NCBI GenBank assembly: GCA_965221985.1
Contig: OZ244928.1
Location: 124,001-188,000, forward strand
From: J054 sp965221985
Lineage (GTDB): Bacteria > Pseudomonadota > Gammaproteobacteria > Steroidobacterales > GCA-2729495
DNA length: 64,000 nucleotides
Direction of reading: 5' to 3'
Shown: positions 16,945 through 25,786 of the stretch, in pieces
Position numbering within the stretch: position 1 is the first letter of the stretch
How the letters are laid out: each line of letters starts with the position of its first letter
Notes under the pieces: generated by a model
What the model was told of the DNA's origin: nothing
The model's database searches: none
Seen by the model: only the letters and a program-made list of their open reading frames with translations
Position numbers and translations under genes: made by a program

Positions 16945-16967
16945 TCCGCGACATTGGCTAGTAAGAC

Positions 16968-19520
16968 ATGCAACAACAGCTGCTGAACTTTGCCACTCAG
17001 AAACCGCGTCTAGTTTATGGCCTTGTCGCCGCCCTCTGCATTTTACTCGGGCTGCAACTTCTAAAGATCAATATTGATACGGATCCGGAAAACATGCTGC
17101 CCGCTGATCAAGCGGAGCGCGTTTTTCACAATAAGGTCGAAGCAGATTTCATTTTGCATGATGCTATCGTCGTCGGTTTGGTAAACAAGCAGAGCCTGGA
17201 CGGTATTTACAACCCTGAGTCCCTCGCAGCCTTACACACACTCACCAAGGCGATATTGCAATTGGATGGGGTCATCGCGGCCGATCTGATGTCCTTGGCC
17301 ACCGCGGACAATATTTCTCAAGGCCAAGGCGGCGCCATTCGCTTCGAATGGATGATGAAGGAAGCGCCAAGAACTTTGGCTGGTGCCCGCGCAATTCGCG
17401 ATCATGTGCAGCGTTTGCCGTTGCTAAACAACACTTTGGTTTCCGCTGACGGTAAGGCCGCCGCCGTCTACGTGCCCATCGCGCGCAAGGATTTAAGTTA
17501 TCGCATCGCCGGCGAAATTCAAGCGCTGGCGGATGAAATTGAAGGACCTACTGAGTTTCACATCACCGGACTACCTGTGGCCGAAGACACCTTTGGTACC
17601 GAAATGTTCGTGCAGATGGGTATTAGCGCTCCCCTGGCCGGACTGATGATTTTCTTGCTCATGGCCTATTTTTTCGGTAGCTGGCGCCTGGTCATCGCAC
17701 CGATGATCGTCGCACTCGCGACGGTGATCATCACCATGGGACTGCTGATCGGCCTCGGCTATACCGTGCACATTATGAGCTCCATGATCCCCATCTTCTT
17801 GATGCCTATAGCCGTGGTGGACTCGGTCCATCTCTTGTCGGAATTCGCCGACAGCTACCGGGAAGAAGCGGGTCCGGAACAAAGCATCCGCCACGTCACG
17901 GGCCAGCTCTTCAAGCCCATGTTGTTTACTTCCCTAACATCCGCCGCCGGCTTTCTCTCCCTGATGCTCACGCCGATACCACCGGTGCAAATTTTTGGTG
18001 CCTTCGTCGCCATCGGCATCTTGCTGGCCTTCATACTAACCATCGTCTTCGTGCCCGCTTACTTGGTCCGCATGTCACCGCAGAGCTTGGCTCTTCTCGC
18101 ACGGCAGGGTGAAGATATGGATCACGCGAAATCCACCTTGGCAAAGATCTTACGCCGGCTGGGTGGGTTTGCCTTCGCGCGACCGTGGCCCATCATCCTC
18201 ACCTTCCTATTTCTCACGGGCATTAGCCTCGTCGGACTTCTGCGCATCGAAATCAATGACAATCCCGTGCGTTGGTTTAAAGCCGATCACCGTATCCGGA
18301 TTGCCGATGCCGTACTGAATGAACATTTCGCGGGCACCTACGACGCCTTCCTCGTGTTGAGCCATGAAGATGAGAGCGCACTACCTGATTTTAGGACAGG
18401 GGCGAAGGAACTCCTGGATGAGGCCGCAGCTCAAGCTGTGGACGTGGACCCGTTAAGTGATGCGCTGTCTACGCTGGCGAGCATGGAAGAGTTGGGCGCA
18501 TTCGTGGCGATGGTGGACGATGCCGTTTTCGCTGCTGAAAATGCCGGACTGGAGCCGCTAGAAAGTTTGCTGGAATATGCTGAAAACTTCCAAAACGAAT
18601 CGAAGTATTTTCAGCAACCGGCAGCCTTGGCCTTCATCGAAGATCTGCAAAACATGCTCTTGACCACGGGTGGTGTCGGCAAGACCAATGCCCTGCCGGA
18701 CGTGGTTAAAGTCGTTACACGCGAATTGCGTGGTGGCGATCCTAGCGAGTACAAAATACCGAGCAGCGCCCAGGCCGTGGCGCAAACGCTTTTGCAGTAT
18801 CAATCCTCGCATCGCCCTCAAGATCTCTGGCATCTAGTCACGCCGGATTTGCGCAGCACTGCCATCTGGTTACAACTGCGCAGCGGCGACAATAAGCACA
18901 TGAGCGCGGTTATCGACGCAACGGATGAATTTCTGCGCAATAGACCATTGCCGGCCGGCGTAAGCGCGCAATGGGCCGGTAAAACCTATATCAATGTGGT
19001 TTGGCAGCAAGCCATGGTCACCGGCATGCTTAAAAGCCTACTCGGCGCTTTTGCAGCCGTTTTTTTGATGATGAGCCTACTGTTTCGGTCACTTCGCCTG
19101 GGTCTCATGGCCATGCTTCCCCTGAGCATCACGATAGTGTTTGTCTACGGCTTGATTGGCTGGGTCGGTAAGGACTATGACATGCCCATCGCGGTATTGT
19201 CGGCTCTAAGCTTGGGTCTATCGGTGGATTTCGCTATACATTTCATTCAACGGCTGCGCAGCCTTAATGAGCGAACCGGTTCCTTCAATGAGTCCGCGAG
19301 GCTGCTTTTCGAAGAACCCGCGCGCGCGATCTCCCGTAATGCCCTGGTCATTGCATTAGGATTTACACCGCTGTTTCTTGCTCCCTTGATGCCCTACGTA
19401 ACCGTCGGTGCCTTCATGGCTTCGATAATGGCTTTTTCCAGCGTCGCGACCTTGATATTACTCCCTGCCGCAGCCACGGTCTCTCGATCTAGCCTTGCGA
19501 AAGAGAACAACGAATCATGA
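16968..19520 (+). CDS. RND-superfamily exporter (MMPL / COG1033 type)
   Basis: The 850-residue protein has two similar halves, each with one leading transmembrane helix, a large periplasmic loop (about 40-210 and 440-680) and a bundle of five helices, giving about 12 helices. Motifs include INIDTDPENMLP after helix 1, AVVDSVHLLSEF and LSLGLSVDFAIHF in the central helices carrying acidic proton-relay residues, typical of MMPL-type lipid or hydrophobe exporters. It overlaps the next gene by 4 bp (ATGA). With the LolA-like and barrel genes downstream it forms an apparent three-gene envelope transport unit. The cargo is unknown. Confidence 0.87.
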   Translation: MQQQLLNFATQKPRLVYGLVAALCILLGLQLLKINIDTDPENMLPADQAERVFHNKVEADFILHDAIVVGLVNKQSLDGIYNPESLAALHTLTKAILQLDGVIAADLMSLATADNISQGQGGAIRFEWMMKEAPRTLAGARAIRDHVQRLPLLNNTLVSADGKAAAVYVPIARKDLSYRIAGEIQALADEIEGPTEFHITGLPVAEDTFGTEMFVQMGISAPLAGLMIFLLMAYFFGSWRLVIAPMIVALATVIITMGLLIGLGYTVHIMSSMIPIFLMPIAVVDSVHLLSEFADSYREEAGPEQSIRHVTGQLFKPMLFTSLTSAAGFLSLMLTPIPPVQIFGAFVAIGILLAFILTIVFVPAYLVRMSPQSLALLARQGEDMDHAKSTLAKILRRLGGFAFARPWPIILTFLFLTGISLVGLLRIEINDNPVRWFKADHRIRIADAVLNEHFAGTYDAFLVLSHEDESALPDFRTGAKELLDEAAAQAVDVDPLSDALSTLASMEELGAFVAMVDDAVFAAENAGLEPLESLLEYAENFQNESKYFQQPAALAFIEDLQNMLLTTGGVGKTNALPDVVKVVTRELRGGDPSEYKIPSSAQAVAQTLLQYQSSHRPQDLWHLVTPDLRSTAIWLQLRSGDNKHMSAVIDATDEFLRNRPLPAGVSAQWAGKTYINVVWQQAMVTGMLKSLLGAFAAVFLMMSLLFRSLRLGLMAMLPLSITIVFVYGLIGWVGKDYDMPIAVLSALSLGLSVDFAIHFIQRLRSLNERTGSFNESARLLFEEPARAISRNALVIALGFTPLFLAPLMPYVTVGAFMASIMAFSSVATLILLPAAATVSRSSLAKENNES

Positions 19521-20329
19521 ATCTTAGCAAGCACTGGCCCATTTTTTTCATGCTTATCAACTGGGTCTACGCACAGGCAGAGACCAGTGAAGCACTAAAC
19601 GATGCAAACGAGATCGTCGCTCGCGCCAATTTGGCCGCATACTACGCGGGCACGGACGGCCGTAGCGAAGCGCGCATGACTATTCACGATGCCCAGGGCC
19701 GAAAACAGCGGCGTCAGTTCACGATCCTGCGGCACAATATTGCGGCTGGAGGCGATCAAGACTTTCTGGTCGTGTTCAGTCAACCCAGCGATGTCAGAGG
19801 CACCGTTTATCTCGTGAACAAACATGTTGACCGTGATGACGATCGATGGCTCTACTTGCCGGGACTAGACTTGATTAAGCGCGTAGTCGCCGGAGACAAC
19901 CGAACCAGTTTCGTGGGCGCCCACTACTACTACGAAGACGTCTCAGGCCGCAGTCCCAATGATGATCAACATACATTGATCGCCACCGACGAAGAATACT
20001 ATCGCTTGGAACATGCCCCCAAGGACCCATCGATGGTGGAATTCGACCGCTATCGAAGCTGGATTGACCGCAAAAACTTTCTGCCCATGAAGATTGAGTA
20101 TCTCGATACTCAAGGCAAGGTTTTTCGTCGGGTGGAAGTCATAGAAGTAGAAACGATCCAAGAATACCCGACGGTGACTAAGAGCCGGGTCAGCGATCTG
20201 AGTTCCGGCGCCTATACTGATCTGCAATTCCGCTATATAGCCTATGACTTGAATATTCCGGCGGATGTATTTACCGAACGTTCCATGCGCAGTCCACCTC
20301 GGCAATGGCTGCGACGACCTCAAGGCTAA
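19517..20329 (+). CDS. outer-membrane lipoprotein-sorting (LolA-like) periplasmic protein
   Basis: The 270-residue protein has a signal peptide (cleavage after about residue 22, WVYAQA) and a LolA/LppX-like fold belonging to the COG2834 family commonly paired with RND exporters. Typical pieces are FLVVFSQPSDVRGTVYLV, RWLYLPGLDLIKRVV, FVGAHYYYEDVSGR and a C-terminal VFTERSMRSPPRQWLR. Such half-barrels have a hydrophobic groove that carries lipids or lipidated proteins across the periplasm. It is distinct from true LolA, whose receptor LolB is encoded elsewhere in the window. It overlaps both neighbours, arguing for a single transport unit. Confidence 0.85.
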   Translation: MNLSKHWPIFFMLINWVYAQAETSEALNDANEIVARANLAAYYAGTDGRSEARMTIHDAQGRKQRRQFTILRHNIAAGGDQDFLVVFSQPSDVRGTVYLVNKHVDRDDDRWLYLPGLDLIKRVVAGDNRTSFVGAHYYYEDVSGRSPNDDQHTLIATDEEYYRLEHAPKDPSMVEFDRYRSWIDRKNFLPMKIEYLDTQGKVFRRVEVIEVETIQEYPTVTKSRVSDLSSGAYTDLQFRYIAYDLNIPADVFTERSMRSPPRQWLRRPQG

Positions 20330-21627
20330 GCGTGTCTCTGAGTACTTGGCGATACCGCTGCCTTTTGCTGGGCTTAAGTTTCATTAGCCCAGGGACTTTT
20401 GCTCAAGACGACGATTGGGATGACGATACTTGGTCCGCGGCTGCAGAGACAAAGCTTCAGTGGTCAGGATTTGTGGAAGCCGCGGCCGGCAGCCGTTGGC
20501 GAGAAGATAAAGCCGTTGGCAGACATGGCACACTGGCTGATGTTCGTGCGCGCCTGGAAACCAGTTGGCAGGCTGACAAGTATCTCCTGAGTCTGAAGGC
20601 CGATGGTGTTTTGGACGGTATCAGCCAAGAAGTTGATGGTGAATTTCGTGAACTGGCCATCGCCGGCAGCCCGTTTAAGGGCGTCGACGTCAAAGCGGGC
20701 CGACAAGTCCTAACCTGGGGAACGGGCGATCTACTGTTCCTCAACGATTTTTTTCCGAAAGACTGGGTCAGTTTTTTTGCCGGCCGCGAAGATGAATACC
20801 TAAAAGCGGCATCCACAAGTATTCGAGTTACCCACTACTCGAGCCTGGTCAATACAGACTTCGTTTGGACGCCAGGCTTCACCTCGGACAACTTCATCAC
20901 TGGGCAGAGATTTTCATTCTATTCACCGATTGCCGCAGCTTTGGTTTCACCGGAGCCGCCCTTGGGTGCCAAACGCCCTGCAAGAAATTTCCGCAATGGT
21001 GAATTCTCAATGCGTTTGTTTAGAACCTGGCGCAGCGGTGAATATGCCTTCTATGCCCATCGCGGGTTTTTTAAAGCCCCCAGCGACTTTTCAAACCCGT
21101 CGCAGCCTCGCTTTGCGCCCTTGACCAGTGTGGGCGCCAGCCTGCGCCGCCCGGCCTGGGCCGGCATCTGGAATCTGGAGATTGCCTACTACGCCTCGCG
21201 AAACGACCGGCGGGGTGACAATGCTGACCTGCCCAATGATCAAGTACGCTTACTCAGTGGCTTCGAGCGGGAATGGCTGAGCAAATTCACCGTGGGGCTG
21301 CAGTACTACTTGGAGTGGACGCAAGATTACAAGCGCCTGATCGCCGGATCCGCTAGACCCGAGCTAGAAGTGGACGAATATCGCCACCTGTTCACCACAC
21401 GTTTTACTTATCGCAGCCATCAAGACAAGCTGATCTGGTCCCTATTTGCCTTCGTATCTCCCAGCGACCACGACTTCTACCTGCGCCCAGTCTTGAATTT
21501 TCGATACGACGACAACTGGCGCTTCAGCGCCGGACTGAATCTTTTTGGCGGCCGTAATATCCACAGCTTCTTTGGGCAGTTTGACGATGCAAGCAACGCG
21601 TATCTCAGGGTTCGCTATAACTTTTGA
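20305..21627 (+). CDS. outer-membrane beta-barrel protein, partner of RND/LolA-like pair
   Basis: The 440-residue product has an N-terminal signal (CLLLGLSFISPGTFAQ), an acidic DDDWDDDTW stretch, then alternating strands with a conserved-looking GRQVLTWGTGDLLFLNDFFPKDW, and a terminal YLRVRYNF ending in Phe, the usual C-terminal signal of outer-membrane barrels. It resembles DUF1302-like or porin-like proteins, but the family is not certain. The ATG at 20305 overlaps the previous gene by 25 bp; a GTG at 20332, just after that gene's stop, would give a shorter signal peptide and is equally plausible. It converges on the metB-like gene. Confidence 0.7.
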   Translation: MAATTSRLSVSLSTWRYRCLLLGLSFISPGTFAQDDDWDDDTWSAAAETKLQWSGFVEAAAGSRWREDKAVGRHGTLADVRARLETSWQADKYLLSLKADGVLDGISQEVDGEFRELAIAGSPFKGVDVKAGRQVLTWGTGDLLFLNDFFPKDWVSFFAGREDEYLKAASTSIRVTHYSSLVNTDFVWTPGFTSDNFITGQRFSFYSPIAAALVSPEPPLGAKRPARNFRNGEFSMRLFRTWRSGEYAFYAHRGFFKAPSDFSNPSQPRFAPLTSVGASLRRPAWAGIWNLEIAYYASRNDRRGDNADLPNDQVRLLSGFEREWLSKFTVGLQYYLEWTQDYKRLIAGSARPELEVDEYRHLFTTRFTYRSHQDKLIWSLFAFVSPSDHDFYLRPVLNFRYDDNWRFSAGLNLFGGRNIHSFFGQFDDASNAYLRVRYNF

Positions 21628-21650
21628 GTGACTGAGCTCACTGAACAAGG

Positions 21651-22817
21651 CTATACCGCGCAAGCAGCGGCCAAGGCTTGCGCCAGGTCGGCACGCAAAT
21701 CATCCAAGGCTTCAATGCCGACGGACAAGCGCAACAAATTGTCGGGTATCCCCATGGCGCGACGTTGCTTCGGTGGAACATTGGAATGACTCATGCTAGC
21801 CGGATGACCCGCCAAACTTTCCACACCACCCAAACTTTCAGCCACGGTGAAGATTCTTAGGGCGTTCATAAAGCGCCCGACATCCCCTTGTAAGGTAAAC
21901 ACCAGCATGCCACCGAAGCCGCTCATCTGCGCGCGGGCCAGGTCATGCTGTGGATGTTCCGGCAGTCCCGGGTAGCAAACCCCAGCTGCGCCAGTTTGTT
22001 CACGCAGCCATTCGGCGATGGCCAATGCATTGCTGTTGTGGCGCTCCATGCGCAAGGCCAATGTCTTTACCCCACGCAGCACTAAATAGGCATCAAAGGG
22101 ACTGGGCACCGAACCCACCGCACTGCGTAAAGATCTAAGCTCGCGGGCCAGATCTTGATCCTTAACAAGGTTGATGCCACCAATCACGTCCGAATGACCG
22201 CCCAAGTATTTGGTCGTGGAATGCATCGCGATATCACAGCCCAAGTTCAAAGGCTGCTGTAAACAGGGCGTGGCGAAGGTGTTGTCAACGGCCACCAGGG
22301 CACCATGCTCACGGCCCAGCGCCGCGACAGCCCGCAGATCGATAAGCTTCAAAAGAGGATTGGTGGGCGTTTCCACCCAGATCAATCGCGTTTCCGGGCG
22401 CAAAGCGTCAGCAACGGTATTTAGGTCGGTGAAATCAACCAAGGTGAATTGCAGACCAGCGTTGCGGGCCCGCACCTGTGTCAATAATCGTAGCGTCCCG
22501 CCGTAGAGATCCGTAGGCGCCAAAACATGATCACCGGCATCCAGCAAATCCAGTACGCCAGACGTTGCTGCCATACCGGCCCCATAGGCGATACCTTGAC
22601 TGCCGGATTCCAATTCGGCAACACAGCGCTCCAGAGCATCGCGCGTGGGATTCGTGGCCCGCGAATAGGCGTGCTCTTGGGGCATACCGAAATCCGCCTG
22701 GCGGTAAGTGCTGGCCGTATAAATGGGCGGCATTACCGCGCCGGTGGCGGCATCGATGGTATCACCCGCATGAATACAGGCGGTGGCGAGATGCTTGGAC
22801 TTAGGTAACTTGCTCAT
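21651..22817 (-). CDS. cystathionine gamma-synthase / gamma-lyase family enzyme
   Basis: The 388-residue fold-type I PLP enzyme of the Cys/Met metabolism family carries the PLP lysine in MHSTTKYLGGHSDVIGG, AYSRATNPTRDALE near the N-terminus, YGAGMAATSGVL, and the C-terminal RLSVGIEALDDLRADL. These fit either MetB (cystathionine from O-succinyl- or O-acetylhomoserine) or cystathionine gamma-lyase (reverse transsulfuration); sequence reading alone does not decide. The nearby cysK-like, metH, metF and mesD genes show that sulfur amino-acid metabolism is concentrated here. It is divergent from prmC. Confidence 0.9.
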   Translation of the reverse strand: MSKLPKSKHLATACIHAGDTIDAATGAVMPPIYTASTYRQADFGMPQEHAYSRATNPTRDALERCVAELESGSQGIAYGAGMAATSGVLDLLDAGDHVLAPTDLYGGTLRLLTQVRARNAGLQFTLVDFTDLNTVADALRPETRLIWVETPTNPLLKLIDLRAVAALGREHGALVAVDNTFATPCLQQPLNLGCDIAMHSTTKYLGGHSDVIGGINLVKDQDLARELRSLRSAVGSVPSPFDAYLVLRGVKTLALRMERHNSNALAIAEWLREQTGAAGVCYPGLPEHPQHDLARAQMSGFGGMLVFTLQGDVGRFMNALRIFTVAESLGGVESLAGHPASMSHSNVPPKQRRAMGIPDNLLRLSVGIEALDDLRADLAQALAAACAV

Positions 22818-22931
22818 GGAACGCCTAATCCTGCAATGGAGTTTCGCCTATTGACGAATAGATCAACTTTGTCAGCCCCAGGCTGTGGTAAAAGGGACGA
22901 TGGTGTTTTGCAGGCTAACATATGAATTGAC

Positions 22932-23816
22932 ATGGACGCAGATCTAGCAAACGGCGAATTGAGCGTATCTGACTTGTTGCGCAAGAGTACGCAAATGCTC
23001 AAAGGCAGCAGCACGTCGGCACGCCTGGATGCGGAGTTGATGTTGGCGCACTGCCTCGGCTGGAAGCGGCCGCGTTTGATCAGTGACTCAAATACCTTGG
23101 TACACACGCAGGTTGCGGAACGCTTTTTAGGGCTATTAAAGGAACGTCGCTCTGGTCGTCCAGTGGCGCATATTCTTGGCTCGCGCGAATTTTGGTCCAT
23201 GAAACTTAGCGTCACCAAGGACACCCTAATACCGCGTCCCGAGACTGAACTACTCGTTGAATGCGCGCTGAAGAAACTTCCTGAAGCCCAGTCGCAAAGT
23301 ATTCTGGATTTGGGCACCGGCACCGGTGCCATCGCTCTAGCCTTGGCCAAGGAGCGTAAATCGGCAAGCGTAACCGCCACGGATTTCAGCGAAGCGGCCA
23401 TAGCCGTTGCGCAATACAATGCGCGCAGCTACCAACTTGGCCGCATCGATTTTCGCTTTGGTGATTGGTTCGGGCCCGTGACCGGTAAGAAATTTGATCT
23501 GGTGGTCAGTAACCCACCCTACGTGGCCGATCAGGAATGGATGCTGCGCAAGTATGAACTCGGCTACGAACCTAGCTTAGCCGTGCGCGCCGGCAAAGAT
23601 GGGCTCATGGCGCTACGGAAAATCATCGAGCAAGCCCCAAAACACTTGAAACCCGGCGCCTGGTTAATGGTAGAGCACGGTTTTCGGCAAGGTCCGGCGG
23701 TCGTTCGCCTGTTTCAAGAATCGGGATTTACCGCTATCGTGACCTACCGAGATTTACCCGGCCGGCCTCGCGTTACCGAAGGCCAATGGCCAGAGGACAG
23801 CGTAAGCCTTGACTGA
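22932..23816 (+). CDS. prmC: release factor glutamine methyltransferase
   Basis: PrmC methylates the GGQ glutamine of RF1 and RF2. The 294-residue product has the N-terminal helical RF-binding domain (RLDAELMLAHCLGWKR), REFWSMKLSVTKDTLIPRPETELLVE, SAM motif ILDLGTGTGAIALALA (124-139), and the catalytic NPPY at 194-197. In related genomes it directly follows prfA; here about 7 kb lies between them. It overlaps moeB by 8 bp. Confidence 0.96.
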   Translation: MDADLANGELSVSDLLRKSTQMLKGSSTSARLDAELMLAHCLGWKRPRLISDSNTLVHTQVAERFLGLLKERRSGRPVAHILGSREFWSMKLSVTKDTLIPRPETELLVECALKKLPEAQSQSILDLGTGTGAIALALAKERKSASVTATDFSEAAIAVAQYNARSYQLGRIDFRFGDWFGPVTGKKFDLVVSNPPYVADQEWMLRKYELGYEPSLAVRAGKDGLMALRKIIEQAPKHLKPGAWLMVEHGFRQGPAVVRLFQESGFTAIVTYRDLPGRPRVTEGQWPEDSVSLD

Positions 23817-24558
23817 TCCAGACCCGCTGCGCTACAGCCGTCAGCTCGCCTTGCCGCAAATTGGCGCGGCAGGACAGCAACGGCTGGCGCAAAGCACGGT
23901 TCTAATTGTCGGCCTAGGCGGACTGGGCGCACCGGCATCCTTGTACTTGGCCAACGCGGGCATTGGACATTTGCAACTCATGGATTTCGACCGGGTCGAT
24001 GCCAGCAATTTACCGAGACAGATTCTGTTTCAGCCGGAGGACATCGGCGCCTACAAGGCCGAGGCGGCGAAAATGCGCCTGGCCCAATGGAACCCGAGGG
24101 TAAAACTGTCGGCCCAGAATACTCGACTAGACACCACGGTCCTCACCGAAGCCCTGGACAACTGTGATGTGGTTCTGGACTGCAGTGACAACTTTTCCAC
24201 GCGCACGGCCATCAACACTGCCTGCGCTCAGACCAATACGGCGCTGGTTAGTGGCGCCGCCATTCGCTTCGAAGGCCAGTTGGCAGTGTTTCGCCATGAC
24301 CTAGGCGGCGGGCCCTGCTACCAATGTCTTTACAGCGAGGCCGATGAAACCCTCGAGAACTGCGCCGGCCAGGGTATTTTGGGTCCCGTCGCAGGCATGA
24401 TCGGCTGCATGATGGCCACCGAGGCCATCAAACTAATCCTTGGAATAGACTCCGCACTGAGAAATCAGCTGTGGGTCTATGACGGTTTGGCGGGAAATTC
24501 CCGCAGCATCAAAATTAGACAAAGAGCTAATTGCCCGGTTTGTGGCGACAAGAACTAG
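23809..24558 (+). CDS. moeB: MoeB/ThiF/HesA family adenylyltransferase
   Basis: These E1-like enzymes adenylate the C-terminal Gly of a sulfur-carrier protein such as MoaD or ThiS. The 249-residue product has LRYSRQLALPQIGAAGQ, the nucleotide loop GLGGLGAPASLYLAN, DFDRVDASNLPRQ, two zinc CxxC pairs (CYQC and CPVC at the C-terminus), and ENCAGQGILGPVAG. The start is a TTG overlapping the prmC stop region, consistent with coupling. The prmC-moeB order matches Pseudomonas, supporting MoeB over ThiF, although both substrates are possible. Confidence 0.9.
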   Translation: MTDPDPLRYSRQLALPQIGAAGQQRLAQSTVLIVGLGGLGAPASLYLANAGIGHLQLMDFDRVDASNLPRQILFQPEDIGAYKAEAAKMRLAQWNPRVKLSAQNTRLDTTVLTEALDNCDVVLDCSDNFSTRTAINTACAQTNTALVSGAAIRFEGQLAVFRHDLGGGPCYQCLYSEADETLENCAGQGILGPVAGMIGCMMATEAIKLILGIDSALRNQLWVYDGLAGNSRSIKIRQRANCPVCGDKN

Positions 24559-24588
24559 TTCCGCGAACAGGTCACGGCCGAAGCTCGT

Positions 24589-25710
24589 TCAAGGAGTTCG
24601 ATCGAATTCGTAGTATTGCTGCGGCGGCAAGCCAAAGGTCATTGTGCCATCGGCCTTATAGCCGGATTCCTCGTTGCGTATGCCATCGGCACCGACGAAT
24701 TCAGTCGCTTGCAATCTCAACGCTTCGCCAGACCGGCGGGAAGTGAGCACGCATTTCTGTGCTGAAATTTGCGCATAAAATTCTTCGCCGCGAGCTTCCC
24801 AGGTCGCAATACAAGTATCGGCCAAGGCGCGCTTGAAGTCCTCGCGCGACATGTTCTGCAAATCATATAGTCGAGAAAGAATCGTCTTTTTATCCGTCGG
24901 ATCCGCGAAGGACCAATTCTCAGAGCGAATCACCCCGCTGCGCTTATCCACATGAAAAACCACAAAACTCTGCCGGTAAATTTGGTCCGGATCCGCTTCA
25001 TGATTGATTTGCGCGTAGATCACGCGATCGCCTAGAGCAGGCACTTCCACCTGCCGTCGCTGTAAACCCAGCAATGAATACAACGGCGGATCGCGATGCT
25101 CTTGATGCTCGACTTGGCGACGGTTGTCAAAATCGCCGGTCATCCAGCGCATGAGCACCGGCAATCCGCCGGCCGTGGCATCGCCTTGAAGCTGAGCAAA
25201 ACTCAGGCGATTACCCAGCGGATCCAGCACGGTTATAGCTCGCGTCGCGCCTTGCGATTCAGTGTACTCGGCGGGTGCGGCAATCAACGGAACTTCCGCT
25301 ACCACAAACTTTTCGTAAAGATGCATAACGTCGGCGGCGCGAAACAGCAGCGCCACTCCGCCGCTAGCTTCGGGCTCATACACGCCGTTTTCTGTCCAGG
25401 CCTGCACAAGACTCAAACTGCCACCTTCCACGTTACTTAAACCGGGCGCTTGCAAGTGGATTACGCGCGCGCGAGTGAAGCCTTGGCCAAGCAAACCGAG
25501 CTGTTTAGGATCCGTGACGGTCTTGTCGTAGGCAACGCCGAATCCCAGTAAGTCCCGGTAAAACGTCAAAGCCGGCTGCGGATCGGCGATCGAAAAGCTA
25601 ACCCGCCGTAGAGCGGAGACAGGCGAATCGCTGCTTAAGGCCAGGTTGGAATAAATAGCTAAACCTACAACCGCGGCCGCCCGAACAACGGGACTAAAAA
25701 TCTGCTTCAT
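24589..25710 (-). CDS. secreted VOC (glyoxalase-like) - CpcT/CpeT-like fusion protein
   Basis: From ATG 25710, preceded by GAGGT, the product is 373 residues with a signal peptide (MKQIFSPVVRAAAVVGLA...). Residues about 35-170 form a VOC/glyoxalase-like unit: LRRVSFSIADPQPALTFYRD, LDPLGNRLSFAQ. Residues about 180-370 match the CpcT/CpeT chromophore-lyase fold: LMRWMTGDFDNRRQVEHQ, YRQSFVVFHVDK, CIATWEARGEEFYAQIS, and a C-terminal QYYEFDR. CpcT proteins attach bilins to phycobiliproteins in cyanobacteria, and proteobacterial relatives have no known substrate. The pairing in one exported polypeptide is unusual. It is convergent with moeB. Confidence 0.75.
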   Translation of the reverse strand: MKQIFSPVVRAAAVVGLAIYSNLALSSDSPVSALRRVSFSIADPQPALTFYRDLLGFGVAYDKTVTDPKQLGLLGQGFTRARVIHLQAPGLSNVEGGSLSLVQAWTENGVYEPEASGGVALLFRAADVMHLYEKFVVAEVPLIAAPAEYTESQGATRAITVLDPLGNRLSFAQLQGDATAGGLPVLMRWMTGDFDNRRQVEHQEHRDPPLYSLLGLQRRQVEVPALGDRVIYAQINHEADPDQIYRQSFVVFHVDKRSGVIRSENWSFADPTDKKTILSRLYDLQNMSREDFKRALADTCIATWEARGEEFYAQISAQKCVLTSRRSGEALRLQATEFVGADGIRNEESGYKADGTMTFGLPPQQYYEFDRTP

Positions 25711-25786
25711 TTTTAAAGACCTCTTCGCGACCACCCTGCGATTAGCGGGGACTGCGCGGCTTAACCTTGTGCGAGGGAAAACCAGT

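Noticed and set aside
22814..23419. 201-codon minus-strand frame opposite prmC
   Set aside because: Antisense shadow of prmC with low-complexity Ser/Arg content.
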